From JBMNGN01 sp050949865 (GTDB taxonomy: Bacteria; Bacillota; Syntrophomonadia; Syntrophomonadales; Syntrophomonadaceae): a stretch of DNA of 64,000 bases. The stretch spans positions 124,001 to 188,000 of the forward strand of contig JBMNGN010000001.1 of the NCBI GenBank assembly GCA_050949865.1. Reading direction: 5' to 3'. The notes beneath the pieces are model-generated. The model ran no database searches and was not told the origin of the DNA. It saw nothing but the letters and a program-made list of their open reading frames with translations. The position numbers were made by a program, and so were the translations under genes. This document shows positions 26,032-34,566 of the stretch, piece after piece (the stretch's first letter is position 1; each line of letters begins with the position of its first letter).

Positions 26032-26067
26032 AATCTCCTCTCCCGGCTTTTTTACATATTAACACAA

Positions 26068-26088
26068 CAAAAGCGGGAAATACCCGCC
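26068..26088 (-). terminator. Intrinsic terminator after metK
   Basis: Minus strand GCGGG (26087-26083), loop TATTT, CCCGC (26077-26073), then TTTTG. It lies between metK and priA and would separate their transcription. Confidence 0.65.
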
Positions 26089-26106
26089 AGTTTGTTGAAT
26101 GTCTAA

Positions 26107-26151
26107 AATCCAGGCAATGTTCTATAATCCAGGCAATGTTCTATAATCCAG
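26107..26151. repeat. Tandem 19-bp repeat spanning the metK stop codon
   Basis: AATCCAGGCAATGTTCTAT occurs at 26107-26125 and again at 26126-26144, with a third partial copy (AATCCAG) to 26151. The repeat includes the last codons and stop of metK, so a small slippage duplication has copied the gene end into the intergenic region. Confidence 0.85.
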
Positions 26152-27331
26152 CCTGTTCCTTTAATTTTAAGGATTTATCGAGCCTTTCCCAGGTAAAATC
26201 GGGATCGTTTCGGCCAAAATGCCCATAAGCTGAAGTCTTGGTGTAAATTGGCCTTCTCAGGTTAAGATCCTTGATTATTGCAGCGGGTCTCAGATCAAAG
26301 TTGTCATTTATCAGCTGTACAATCTTTGTATCGGGTATTTTACCGGTTCCAAAGGTTTCCACTCTAATTGAAACCGGCCTGGCCACTCCTATCGCATATG
26401 CCAATTGGATCTCACAACGATCGGCAATGCCTGCAGCCACAATATTCTTGGCCACGTACCTGGCGGCGTAAGCTGCCGAACGATCCACCTTGGTAGGATC
26501 TTTGCCCGAGAATGCTCCACCCCCATGACGAGCCATACCTCCGTAGGTATCTACAATAATCTTTCTCCCGGTCAATCCGCAGTCTCCTTGCGGTCCACCG
26601 ATTACGAACCTTCCGGTGGGATTTATAAAGAACCGGGTGCGCATATCTATCATATTGCTGGGAATCACCTTTTTTATAACCTGCTCAATTACATCCCTTT
26701 TAATAGTATCATTACTGACCTGCGGGTGATGCTGGCAAGAAACTACCACTGTATCAACCCGAACCGGTTTATTTCCCTCATATTCAACGGTTACCTGGGT
26801 TTTTCCATCTGGTCTCAAATAAGGTAATACTTCCTCCTTCCGAACCTGAGCCAGGTATCGAGCAATTTTGCTGGCCAGGGTGATCGGCAATGGCATAAGC
26901 TCAGGGGTCTCATTGGTGGCATATCCAAACATCATGCCTTGGTCACCAGCCCCAAGAACATCCAAATCCCAGTCAGTATCCTCATCTGTTTTAGCTTCAA
27001 AGGACCGGTCCACACCCATGGCAATATCAGATGACTGTTCATCGACCGAAGTAAGAACCGCACAGGTCTCGGCATCAAACCCATACTTGGCCCTGGTATA
27101 GCCAATATCACGGATAGTGGTTCTGACCACTCTGGGTATATCCACATAACAGTTGGTAGTTATTTCCCCTGAAACCAAGACCAGTCCAGTGGTTACCATA
27201 GTCTCAGCGGCTACTCGTGCATAGGGATCCTGGGCCAAAATCGCATCTAGTATGGCATCAGATATTCTATCGGCAACCTTGTCCGGATGCCCTTCAGTTA
27301 CAGATTCTGAGGTAAACAGGGATCTATTCAT
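26141..27331 (-). CDS. metK: S-adenosylmethionine synthetase
   Basis: Makes SAM from methionine and ATP. 396 residues with SESVTEGHPDKVADRISDA (ATP and metal site), GAGDQGMMFGYA, and GGGAFSGKDPTKVDRSAAY phosphate/K+ loop. ATG 27331 follows AAGGAG. No SAM riboswitch fits upstream: coaBC ends only 18 bases before it. Unusual placement between coaBC and priA puts SAM supply next to several SAM users in this run (rlmN, rsmB). The 3' end carries the tandem 19-bp repeat. Confidence 0.97.
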   Translation of the reverse strand: MNRSLFTSESVTEGHPDKVADRISDAILDAILAQDPYARVAAETMVTTGLVLVSGEITTNCYVDIPRVVRTTIRDIGYTRAKYGFDAETCAVLTSVDEQSSDIAMGVDRSFEAKTDEDTDWDLDVLGAGDQGMMFGYATNETPELMPLPITLASKIARYLAQVRKEEVLPYLRPDGKTQVTVEYEGNKPVRVDTVVVSCQHHPQVSNDTIKRDVIEQVIKKVIPSNMIDMRTRFFINPTGRFVIGGPQGDCGLTGRKIIVDTYGGMARHGGGAFSGKDPTKVDRSAAYAARYVAKNIVAAGIADRCEIQLAYAIGVARPVSIRVETFGTGKIPDTKIVQLINDNFDLRPAAIIKDLNLRRPIYTKTSAYGHFGRNDPDFTWERLDKSLKLKEQAGL

Positions 27332-27349
27332 GAAATCATCTCCTTAAGC

Positions 27350-28555
27350 CTATTGAATCCTTACAAGCGATACAATTTTATCAATTATGGCCCTAGCTAC
27401 TTCACTTTTACTCATCTTTGGCAATGATATGCATTCCCCATTCCGGTCAATAATAGTCACTATATTAGTATCACCGGCAAAGCCTGCCCCGTCTTCGGTA
27501 ACGTTATTGGCTACAATAAAATCAAGGCTTTTCTTTTGCAATTTTTGTTTGGCATTTTCGATCAAGTTTTCTGTTTCGGCTGCAAACCCGACCAATATCT
27601 GACCCGGCTTTCTCCTCTGACCGAGTTCTTTTAAGATATCCGGGGTGCTCACCAGTTCCAGTACCAGTCTTTGAGAACTATCACCGCTCTTTTTAATCTT
27701 CTGCTCTGCTACCTGGGCAACTTTGAAATCCCCAACCGCTGCCGCTCCGATGATTATATCGCAATCCGGCAGGTATTGAAGCATGGCGTTATACATTTCC
27801 TCTGCGCTCCACACGTTAACCAATTGAACCCCGGGCGGCGGCAGCAAGGATGACTTGCCGCTTACCAGGATTACATCTGCCCCCCGCTTAACAGCTTCGG
27901 CAGCAATTGCATAACCCATTCTGCCTGTACCCCTATTGGTGATAAACCTCACCGGATCTATATCTTCACAAGTCGACCCTGCATTAACCATAAGTGTTTT
28001 CCCTTCTAAATCTTTCTGCGGTGATAAGAGGTCTTTAATCTTTTCAAGGATTATATCTATATCTGGTAACCTGCCCTTACCCTCAGTTCCGCAGGCTAAC
28101 GAGCCGCTCTCCGGCTCCAATATGTGGCACCCATGGTTTTTTAATTTTTGCAGGTTGTCCTGAACGATCCGGTTTGAGTACATATTATTATTCATTGCCG
28201 GTACGATAAGGACCGGAGCGGTGTTGGCCACAAACACCGTAGTTAGTAAATCATCAGCAATTCCATGGGCCGCCTTAGCAATAAAATTAGCCGTTGCCGG
28301 TGCCACCACCAGTAAATCAATTTGTTCGGCAATTGCTATATGTTTAACCATCCCTGGGGACAATCCATTCCATAAGCTATCCATTACTTGTTTCCCAGAC
28401 AGCACTTCTAAGGTAAGCGGGGCAATAAACTGTTTGGCTCCGTCGGTCATCATAACAATGACTTCGAAATCTTCCTTCTTGAGCCTGCTTACTAAATCAG
28501 CTATTTTATATGCTGCAATACCACCTGTTAAACCAATTCCAATTGTTTTGGGCAT
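27350..28555 (-). CDS. coaBC: Bifunctional phosphopantothenoylcysteine decarboxylase / synthetase
   Basis: Two coenzyme A steps: CoaB joins cysteine to phosphopantothenate (CTP-dependent), CoaC decarboxylates it (FMN-dependent). About 401 residues. CoaC part: GIGLTGGIAAYKIADL, active-site His in AKAAHGIADDL and PAMNNNMY; CoaB part: INRGTGRMG-like TNRGTGRMG, GAAAVGDF and FAAET. The frame opens at GTG 28561; ATG 28555 is preferred because GGGGG and AAAGGTG sit upstream of it. Follows rpoZ by 34 bases. Confidence 0.95.
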   Translation of the reverse strand: MPKTIGIGLTGGIAAYKIADLVSRLKKEDFEVIVMMTDGAKQFIAPLTLEVLSGKQVMDSLWNGLSPGMVKHIAIAEQIDLLVVAPATANFIAKAAHGIADDLLTTVFVANTAPVLIVPAMNNNMYSNRIVQDNLQKLKNHGCHILEPESGSLACGTEGKGRLPDIDIILEKIKDLLSPQKDLEGKTLMVNAGSTCEDIDPVRFITNRGTGRMGYAIAAEAVKRGADVILVSGKSSLLPPPGVQLVNVWSAEEMYNAMLQYLPDCDIIIGAAAVGDFKVAQVAEQKIKKSGDSSQRLVLELVSTPDILKELGQRRKPGQILVGFAAETENLIENAKQKLQKKSLDFIVANNVTEDGAGFAGDTNIVTIIDRNGECISLPKMSKSEVARAIIDKIVSLVRIQ

Positions 28556-28589
28556 TATCACCTTTACCCCCTCAAAAACCTCTTACCAG

Positions 28590-28775
28590 CTATAGAATCT
28601 TGATTTTTTCGCTCATTATTTCCTCCAACGCAATAGTTACCATGCTGGATAACCGGTAATTCTCATCGTTCTTTTTATCTTCAGACAGTTGCCGGGCTCG
28701 TTTGGCAACCGCCACAACTACCGCGTACTTACTATCCGCTACTCGGCTGATGTCTTTATTAGAAGGAGAAATCAA
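28590..28775 (-). CDS. rpoZ: RNA polymerase omega subunit
   Basis: Small RNA polymerase assembly subunit (about 61 residues). The hallmark is SKYAVVVAVAKRARQL followed by an acidic helix and ALEEIMSEKIKIL. The frame is open from TTG 28790, but GGGGGTGG eight bases before TTG 28775 and the family N-terminus (M-x-x-PS) make 28775 the better start. It overlaps the end of gmk by 17 bases, as is common for the gmk-rpoZ pair. Confidence 0.93.
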   Translation of the reverse strand: MISPSNKDISRVADSKYAVVVAVAKRARQLSEDKKNDENYRLSSMVTIALEEIMSEKIKIL

Positions 28776-29367
28776 CCTGTCCACCCCCAATTAGGTTTTT
28801 AACTTTACATCGCTCTGCGGTAATAATTGACTTAATCTTGTCCACGGCTAAGTGTATTTCGTCGTTAACCACGACATAATCGTAATACTCTATGTATTTC
28901 ATTTCTTTTTCGCAAGCAGCTAATCTCATATTAATGCTGCTCATTGAGTCTTTGCCCCTTGAGCACAGCCTTTCTGCCAGTTCCTCTAAGTTGGGGGGTG
29001 AAATAAAAATGAATACCCCTTCCGGTATTTTTTCCTTCACCTGCATAGCCCCTTGAATATCAATTTCAAGCAATATGTCCTGTCCCCTTTTTAGGTTTTC
29101 ATAAACAAAATACCGGGGAGTTCCATACAAATTAGAGTAAACGTTAGCCCATTCCAGGAACTCGTCCCCTTCGATCATTTGGTTAAACTGTTCCTTTGAT
29201 ACAAAAAAGTATTCCCGGGAATGAACTTCACCAGACCGCGGTGGTCGTGTCGTAACCGAGACTGACAGTTTCAAGCTATCGACAACAGATAATAGGGCAT
29301 TCTTAATTGTGCCCTTACCTACCCCGGAGGGACCAGAAATAACAAATAATATGCCCCTTCTATTCAT
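28759..29367 (-). CDS. gmk: Guanylate kinase
   Basis: Phosphorylates GMP to GDP. 202 residues with P-loop ISGPSGVGKGTI, the GMP-binding RPPRSGEVHSREYFFV and the lid motif SRGKDSMSSINMRLA. ATG 29367 with GGAAG upstream. Order remA-gmk-rpoZ-coaBC is the standard Firmicutes arrangement. Confidence 0.96.
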   Translation of the reverse strand: MNRRGILFVISGPSGVGKGTIKNALLSVVDSLKLSVSVTTRPPRSGEVHSREYFFVSKEQFNQMIEGDEFLEWANVYSNLYGTPRYFVYENLKRGQDILLEIDIQGAMQVKEKIPEGVFIFISPPNLEELAERLCSRGKDSMSSINMRLAACEKEMKYIEYYDYVVVNDEIHLAVDKIKSIITAERCKVKNLIGGGQVDFSF

Positions 29368-29388
29368 AGACTAATCGCGCTTCCTAAA

Positions 29389-29649
29389 TTATAATTCATC
29401 ATGGGGTTCTTTAGAGAACAAGCGATTGGCTACTGTCTCAGGCTGAACGGCAGATAAGATGATATGTTTGCTGTCAGTTATTATCACAGCCCTGGTCCGG
29501 CGACCATAAGTAGCATCGATCAATATTCCCTTTTCCCTGGCTTCTTGTATTATCCGCTTAATTGGGGCAGATTCAGGACTAACAATAGCAACTATTCGGT
29601 TGGCAGCAACAATGTTGCCAAATCCTATGTTTACAAGCTTTATATCCAT
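29389..29649 (-). CDS. remA: RemA/DUF370 DNA-binding regulator
   Basis: 86-residue protein of the RemA (extracellular matrix regulatory, DUF370) family. In Bacillus RemA forms ring-like arrays that wrap DNA at biofilm and osmoprotection promoters. Family marks: KLVNIGFGNIVAANRIVAIV, SPESAPIKRIIQEA and the basic ATYGRRTRAVI. The frame is open from GTG 29661, but GGAGG lies within those codons and places the start at ATG 29649. Lies between yicC and gmk as in B. subtilis. Confidence 0.94.
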   Translation of the reverse strand: MDIKLVNIGFGNIVAANRIVAIVSPESAPIKRIIQEAREKGILIDATYGRRTRAVIITDSKHIILSAVQPETVANRLFSKEPHDEL

Positions 29650-29660
29650 AACTACCTCCA

Positions 29661-30539
29661 CTATTCAATGTTTTGCAGTTGCTCTCTTATTTTTTCCAAC
29701 TCCGCTTTCACTTCTACAACTATTTTGCTCATCACCAGATCGTTTCCCTTTGAAGCAACCGTATTGATTTCCCTAAACATCTCCTGTAAAAGGAAGTCAC
29801 ACTTCCTTCCCACCGCAGTATCGGATTGAATTAATTCATCAAGATGGCTTATATGACTCTTAAGTCGGACTAATTCTTCGGTAATGCTTGATCTATCAGC
29901 GAAGATAGCGGCCTCCTGAATGATCCTCTGTTCATCAACTATATCCTGACCAATTAATTCTTCAATCCGTTTCCTTAGTCTATCAGTATATTCTACTGTG
30001 ACCTGGGGTGAACGCTGCTCAAGTATTTCTACCAATTCCATTACCTGCTGGTTCCGGCAGCAGATATCTTTAGCGAGGTTTTGCCCCTCTTTGATTCTCA
30101 TTTGAATCAGAGTGTCGATGGCTTCATCCATGCATTTTTTGGCAACTAACCAAACCATCTCCAAATCTTCCTGGGGGGCTTCGAGTTTTATTACTTCGGG
30201 TAAGCCTAGAAGTTCAATAATATGGATTTGGGCTGGAATATTTAGAATCTCTGCTAAATCCTTCAAACATTTATAATAATCCAACGTCAATTCTTTGTCA
30301 AGTTTGACACTTGGACGGGATTCTTCGGTTCTTTCAATGTTAAAATTTACCTCAATTCGTCCACGGCTAATCCGCTTTTTAAGCTCATTTTTAATTTTTT
30401 CCTCCAGCATAGTATACCTTCGAGGGATTCTTATATGGAGATCCAAAAAACGATGGTTTACGCTCTTTATTTCACATGTTACCTGGTATCCGGATTCGTT
30501 AACCTGGCTTTGCCCAAATCCGGTCATACTTTTTAGCAT
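29661..30539 (-). CDS. YicC/YloC family endoribonuclease
   Basis: 292-residue protein of the YicC family, whose members act as RNA-binding endoribonucleases. Marks: MLKSMTGFGQ N-terminus, VNHRFLDLHIRIPRR, a long helical middle and the conserved C-terminal EMFREINTVASKGND segment with the DUF1732 acidic residues. ATG 30539 has AAGGAGG 12 bases upstream. Stop overlaps the region encoding the remA ribosome-binding site. Confidence 0.94.
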   Translation of the reverse strand: MLKSMTGFGQSQVNESGYQVTCEIKSVNHRFLDLHIRIPRRYTMLEEKIKNELKKRISRGRIEVNFNIERTEESRPSVKLDKELTLDYYKCLKDLAEILNIPAQIHIIELLGLPEVIKLEAPQEDLEMVWLVAKKCMDEAIDTLIQMRIKEGQNLAKDICCRNQQVMELVEILEQRSPQVTVEYTDRLRKRIEELIGQDIVDEQRIIQEAAIFADRSSITEELVRLKSHISHLDELIQSDTAVGRKCDFLLQEMFREINTVASKGNDLVMSKIVVEVKAELEKIREQLQNIE

Positions 30540-30582
30540 TGTTTTAGAATTCCTCCTTGTGTCTATAAATATCTGCTAAGGA

Positions 30583-33306
30583 TCAATACCACCCATTAAT
30601 TTTATCATAAACATTCCCTGGTATTATAAATCTCTGCCATAAAAATAAAAAATATCTAAATAACAATCGGCCGCCAGTTAAAACCAGTATCAAAGACCAT
30701 TGCCACAATTCTAAAGGAACCGTTTTAAAAACTGCCTGCAAAGCTGGAATATAAATAACCGATAAATGCATAATAACTGAACACGATACAGCAATTAGGA
30801 GGTATTTATTTTCCAGAATGCCTAGTTCAAAGGGAGAATACTTTTCTGACCGACATTCAAATACATAGAACAACTGGGCAAAAACCAGGGTAGTAAAAGC
30901 CATAGTGCGGGCAGTATTAACCGTTATCTCCGGCTCCAACCTCACGTATATCAGCCCTATGGTGAAACTAATAAGGGTTACTGCAGCTATGAAGAACCCC
31001 CGGGTAAAAACTATCCACCCCAGCCTCCGGGCAAATATCCCTTCATTTTTTGGCCGGGGTTTTCTATGCATTATTCCCGGTTCGGGCGGTTCTAAGCCTA
31101 ACCCCATAGCCGGAAGACCATCGGTGACCAGGTTTATCCAAAGAATCTGAATCGGCAATAGAGGTAATGGCATACCTAAGAGGGAGCTGGTAAACATTAC
31201 TAAAACTTCCCCTATGTTACCTCCTAACAGGTACCGGATAAACTTGCGTATATTATCATAGATTGCCCTTCCTTCATGAACGGCCCTTACAATAGTAGAA
31301 AAATCATCATCCATCAAGATCATTGAACTCGCTTCTTTGGTCACCTCTGTACCGGTGATTCCCATGGCTACACCTATATCCGCCGCCTTAACCGCCGGAG
31401 CATCGTTAACTCCGTCCCCGGTCATAGCCACCACATGATTATGTTTTTGCAGGACTTTAACTATGCGGTTTTTATGTTCTGGTGATACCCGGGCAAACAC
31501 TCTTAAGTTGACCGCCCGAGAGTAAAGCTGTTCATCGGTTAGCTTGTTAATCTCATTCCCGGAAATCACCTCACCTGACCTGGCGATCCCGATTTCGGCG
31601 GCAATAGCTCTAGCCGTGGCAGGATGATCCCCAGTTATCATAATTGGTATTATTCCAGCCTGGAGACATTCATTGACTGAAGAGGCCACCCCTCTTCTGG
31701 GGGGATCAATTATCCCGCATATACCTAACATAATCAGATTGCTTTCCAGTTCCTTTTCATTAGAGGCAGTAACCTCCTGGTGTGAAATTGGCTTATAAGC
31801 GAATCCAAGCACCCTCAAAGCTTGGTTAGCCCATTTCTCTTGCAGCTCCTGCAAATAGTCAACATGGGACGGTTCAAGTTTGGCTGTTTTCTGATGGTTT
31901 ATTATCCAGGCACAAGACTCTATTATTACATCAAAAGCCCCTTTGACCAGTACAAATAATTTTCCCTCAATTTCAACTACGCAGCTCATCTTTTTTCTCC
32001 GGGAATCAAAGGGTATCTCCAAGAGCCTTTTCCGGCCCGCTGTCGACATTCCTGCCTTGATGGCCATAGCCAGGAGAGAAATCTCGGTAGGGTCTCCTTG
32101 GGTCTCATATCCTCGATTGCCTTTTTGCAGGATCGAATTATTGCAATTAAGGGCTACCTCAAGTATTAATCTGGTAGCCGTATCAGCCTTAGGATCGATT
32201 TCTTCATTATCAATCTTGAATTTTCCTACCGGTTCGTAACCTTCTCCCTCTATATCCATAATCTTATTAAGGGTCGCCAGTCTTTTAACCGTCATTTTAT
32301 TCTGGGTAAGAGTGCCTGTCTTGTCTGAGCATATAACCGTAGTACATCCCAGGGTCTCAACTGCAGGGAGTTTCCGGACAATGGCATTGCTTTTGGCCAT
32401 TCTTTGTACACCCAGGGCCAGTACAATAGTCACAATAGCCGGTAATCCTTCTGGAATGGCGGCAACTGCCAGGCTTATTCCCGCCATAAGCATGTCCATA
32501 ACCGGCTCTCCCCGGTAAATCCCCATCAATGTAACTATTAAACATACGGTAATGCAAATAACTATCAAAATCTTGCCCAGTTGATCCAGCCTGCTCTGCA
32601 AAGGGGTTACAGTTTTTCGGACATCTTTCATTAATTCGGCGATCTTTCCCATTACTGTTTGCATTCCGGTATTGACTACTACACCCTTCCCTCTGCCCTT
32701 GGTAACTGCAGTGCCCATAAAAGCCATGTTCTTATGATCAGCCAATAGGCATTCTTCAGCCAGAATGACTGCGGCATCTTTTTCTACCGGGACCGATTCC
32801 CCGGTAAGTAATGCTTCGTCTATCTCCAGGTTTAAGGCTTCAATTAAACGTAAATCTGCAGGAACCTTGTCACCGGTTTCCAGAAACACAATATCACCGG
32901 GGACCAGTTCTTTGGATGGTATCTTGGTTCTCTTTCCAGCCCGCAGTACGCTGGCATAAGGAGTGGTTAATTTTTTTATTTCTTCCAGGGATTTCTCCGC
33001 TCGATATTCCTGAATAAAACCCAATACTGCATTTATAAACACTATAGCCATAATAGTTATAGCATCAGCCATTGCTCCAACTATTCCTGATATGACAGTT
33101 GCAGCCAATAAAACCAAGACCATGGTATCAGTAAACTGGCTAAGCAGTATGAGCCCGGGCTTAATTTGGTTTTCAGCCTGCAAGGTGTTTTCGTACTTCT
33201 GTTGCCGCATGACTACTTCGGATGAGCTAAGACCCTGTTTAACAGATGTATTTAAAGATTTTACCGTATCATCAATTGATTTTCGTCCCCATGATATCGC
33301 AGTCAT
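30583..33306 (-). CDS. Calcium-translocating P-type ATPase (SERCA/PMCA-like)
   Basis: 907-residue P2A ATPase that exports Ca2+ from the cytoplasm. Actuator motif LLTGESVPV, phosphorylation site CSDKTGTLTQNKM (near residue 330), hinge MTGDGVNDAPAVKAADIG. Ca2+ ligands typical of SERCA are visible: AIPEGLPA in M4, NIGEV in M5 and NLVTDG in M6, so both calcium sites may be intact. About ten TM segments. ATG 33306 follows GGAGG. It corresponds in position to B. subtilis yloB, upstream of yicC. A homologue of yloA is absent; the UDG-like gene is its neighbour instead. Confidence 0.94.
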   Translation of the reverse strand: MTAISWGRKSIDDTVKSLNTSVKQGLSSSEVVMRQQKYENTLQAENQIKPGLILLSQFTDTMVLVLLAATVISGIVGAMADAITIMAIVFINAVLGFIQEYRAEKSLEEIKKLTTPYASVLRAGKRTKIPSKELVPGDIVFLETGDKVPADLRLIEALNLEIDEALLTGESVPVEKDAAVILAEECLLADHKNMAFMGTAVTKGRGKGVVVNTGMQTVMGKIAELMKDVRKTVTPLQSRLDQLGKILIVICITVCLIVTLMGIYRGEPVMDMLMAGISLAVAAIPEGLPAIVTIVLALGVQRMAKSNAIVRKLPAVETLGCTTVICSDKTGTLTQNKMTVKRLATLNKIMDIEGEGYEPVGKFKIDNEEIDPKADTATRLILEVALNCNNSILQKGNRGYETQGDPTEISLLAMAIKAGMSTAGRKRLLEIPFDSRRKKMSCVVEIEGKLFVLVKGAFDVIIESCAWIINHQKTAKLEPSHVDYLQELQEKWANQALRVLGFAYKPISHQEVTASNEKELESNLIMLGICGIIDPPRRGVASSVNECLQAGIIPIMITGDHPATARAIAAEIGIARSGEVISGNEINKLTDEQLYSRAVNLRVFARVSPEHKNRIVKVLQKHNHVVAMTGDGVNDAPAVKAADIGVAMGITGTEVTKEASSMILMDDDFSTIVRAVHEGRAIYDNIRKFIRYLLGGNIGEVLVMFTSSLLGMPLPLLPIQILWINLVTDGLPAMGLGLEPPEPGIMHRKPRPKNEGIFARRLGWIVFTRGFFIAAVTLISFTIGLIYVRLEPEITVNTARTMAFTTLVFAQLFYVFECRSEKYSPFELGILENKYLLIAVSCSVIMHLSVIYIPALQAVFKTVPLELWQWSLILVLTGGRLLFRYFLFLWQRFIIPGNVYDKINGWY

Positions 33307-33357
33307 CTTTAGCCTCCAAAAATCATTTTAATAAGATTCTTATTCACTTGGAGGCTG

Positions 33358-33390
33358 TAAAAGAACAAGCACAGGCTTTGCCTGTGCTTG
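33358..33390 (-). terminator. Strong terminator after the UDG-like gene
   Basis: CAAGCACAGGC (33366-33376) and GCCTGTGCTTG (33380-33390) form a perfect 11-bp stem with a 3-base loop. On the minus strand it is followed by TTCTTTT. Confidence 0.8.
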
Positions 33391-33415
33391 GTTCTATGTT
33401 CAATTCAACCTGGTA

Positions 33416-34054
33416 CTATACACACCTTACAATCCGATACCGATTCAGCTTCTGACATTCATATGAATCAAAATCCTTTTCGTACACCGTTGTAAAAATA
33501 GCCATGTCATTGGATTGAAAACATACCTCTGAATCAAGGTTATCAAATATCCCGAAGGATTTTAAAATAAACTCGCTTACCCTATCACCGAATAAAACAA
33601 TGTATCGCGGTTTCAATATGTTAATCTCTTCCAATATATAAGATAGGCAGGATATAATCTCTTCGGTTAATGGCCTAATCGGTATCCCATCACACCCCTT
33701 GCCAGTAAGCAAGCATTTGCTATCAATATCTATAAGCTTACCTTCGACATAATAATTGGTACTTTGTCGAACCGAGCATGATTTGGGTTTGCATCTCACC
33801 ATAAAAGTGTGGTATATTTTGTCGATGCCGAACTCCTTTTTTATTCTACTTCTCAATTCAATTAGGTTATTTAGGTCAGCAGTAAAAACATTCTCACTTT
33901 CGAATACTAAAACCATTTCAGGGTCCAGGTCGCCTTTACCCAGAGAAGGTTTCCTAACACAGGTCATCAGGCCTTGGCACCGGCGGCACTGGCCTATTCT
34001 ATCCTCCAATTCGATAATCCTTCGTATGTTGGCTTCCCTGGTATTTTTGGTCAT
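33416..34054 (-). CDS. Divergent uracil-DNA-glycosylase-like Fe-S protein
   Basis: 212 residues. The layout recalls family 4 uracil-DNA glycosylases: N-terminal CRRC (C23, C26), a first strand MVLVFESE, VRCKP (C88), a helix with ISCLSYI (C136), then LKPRYIVLFGDRVSEFIL. These four Cys match the Fe-S ligands of that family. The catalytic glycine-proline motif expected after the first strand (GExPG) is absent, replaced by FESENVF, and the C-terminal HPS/HPA motif is not seen. There is an insert of about 30 residues with extra Cys (C93, C114, C121). ATG 34054 follows AGGAGG. Activity on uracil is doubtful. It ends at a strong terminator. Confidence 0.6.
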   Translation of the reverse strand: MTKNTREANIRRIIELEDRIGQCRRCQGLMTCVRKPSLGKGDLDPEMVLVFESENVFTADLNNLIELRSRIKKEFGIDKIYHTFMVRCKPKSCSVRQSTNYYVEGKLIDIDSKCLLTGKGCDGIPIRPLTEEIISCLSYILEEINILKPRYIVLFGDRVSEFILKSFGIFDNLDSEVCFQSNDMAIFTTVYEKDFDSYECQKLNRYRIVRCV

Positions 34055-34143
34055 ACTTTCCTCCTGACCAAGTAGAACTTTATTTAAATAACCTATAATT
34101 CGATAAAAAATACAATAATCCTGCTACAAAAACGCTTTTAACC

Positions 34144-34169
34144 TAAAAAACCGCTGCCGAGCGGTTTTT
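34144..34169 (-). terminator. Terminator overlapping the stop of the gene at 34168
   Basis: AAAAACCGCT (34146-34155) pairs with AGCGGTTTTT (34160-34169); on the minus strand a T run follows. The stem includes part of the stop codon. Confidence 0.8.
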
Positions 34170-34563
34170 ATTCTAGCTTATTCAGATAGCTTCTAGTTCG
34201 AGGATTTACTCCCCAGGTCGCATCCGCCAGCTTGGAACATATATAGCTTCTCATATTGTCGTCTATCTTCGGATCAAGCTCATCGATGATTAAATAGAAT
34301 GCCCGCAGAACATCAACCAGGTTTAAAAACAATCTCTCTTTTGGGGCTTTTTTTAACAGACTATCATTGCTTCCATAAAAATAGATCAACCTCTTTATAA
34401 CCCACATCAATTCCGCATTGGACCATATTCTTTTTTCTGTAATCTCTTCCAGTAGCGCATCTGCTCCTACAGAATATTCCCTGAGTTCGAGGTCCTTCCA
34501 CTCCTGACTTTCCTTAACACTAGAAGAGAAGGCAAATAATTCGTCCACATCTATGACCTCCAT
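34168..34563 (-). CDS. Hypothetical helical protein
   Basis: Up to 131 residues, mostly helical, acidic in its first third (SQEWKDLELREYSVGADALL) with no signal peptide, TM segment or known motif. I do not recognise the family. The frame opens at ATG 34563 without a good ribosome-binding site. GGAGG inside its first codons lies eight bases before an in-frame GTG at 34548, which may be the true start (126 residues). It lies 3 bases after the LysM-NlpC gene, so it is probably co-transcribed with it, and ends in a terminator. Confidence 0.6.
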   Translation of the reverse strand: MEVIDVDELFAFSSSVKESQEWKDLELREYSVGADALLEEITEKRIWSNAELMWVIKRLIYFYGSNDSLLKKAPKERLFLNLVDVLRAFYLIIDELDPKIDDNMRSYICSKLADATWGVNPRTRSYLNKLE

Positions 34564-34566
34564 ATC

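Noticed and set aside
26107..26151. Short CRISPR-like array
   Set aside because: Adjacent tandem copies without spacers; a simple slippage duplication.
27332..27349. Possible SAM riboswitch upstream of metK
   Set aside because: Only 18 bases separate coaBC and metK, too short for any SAM aptamer.
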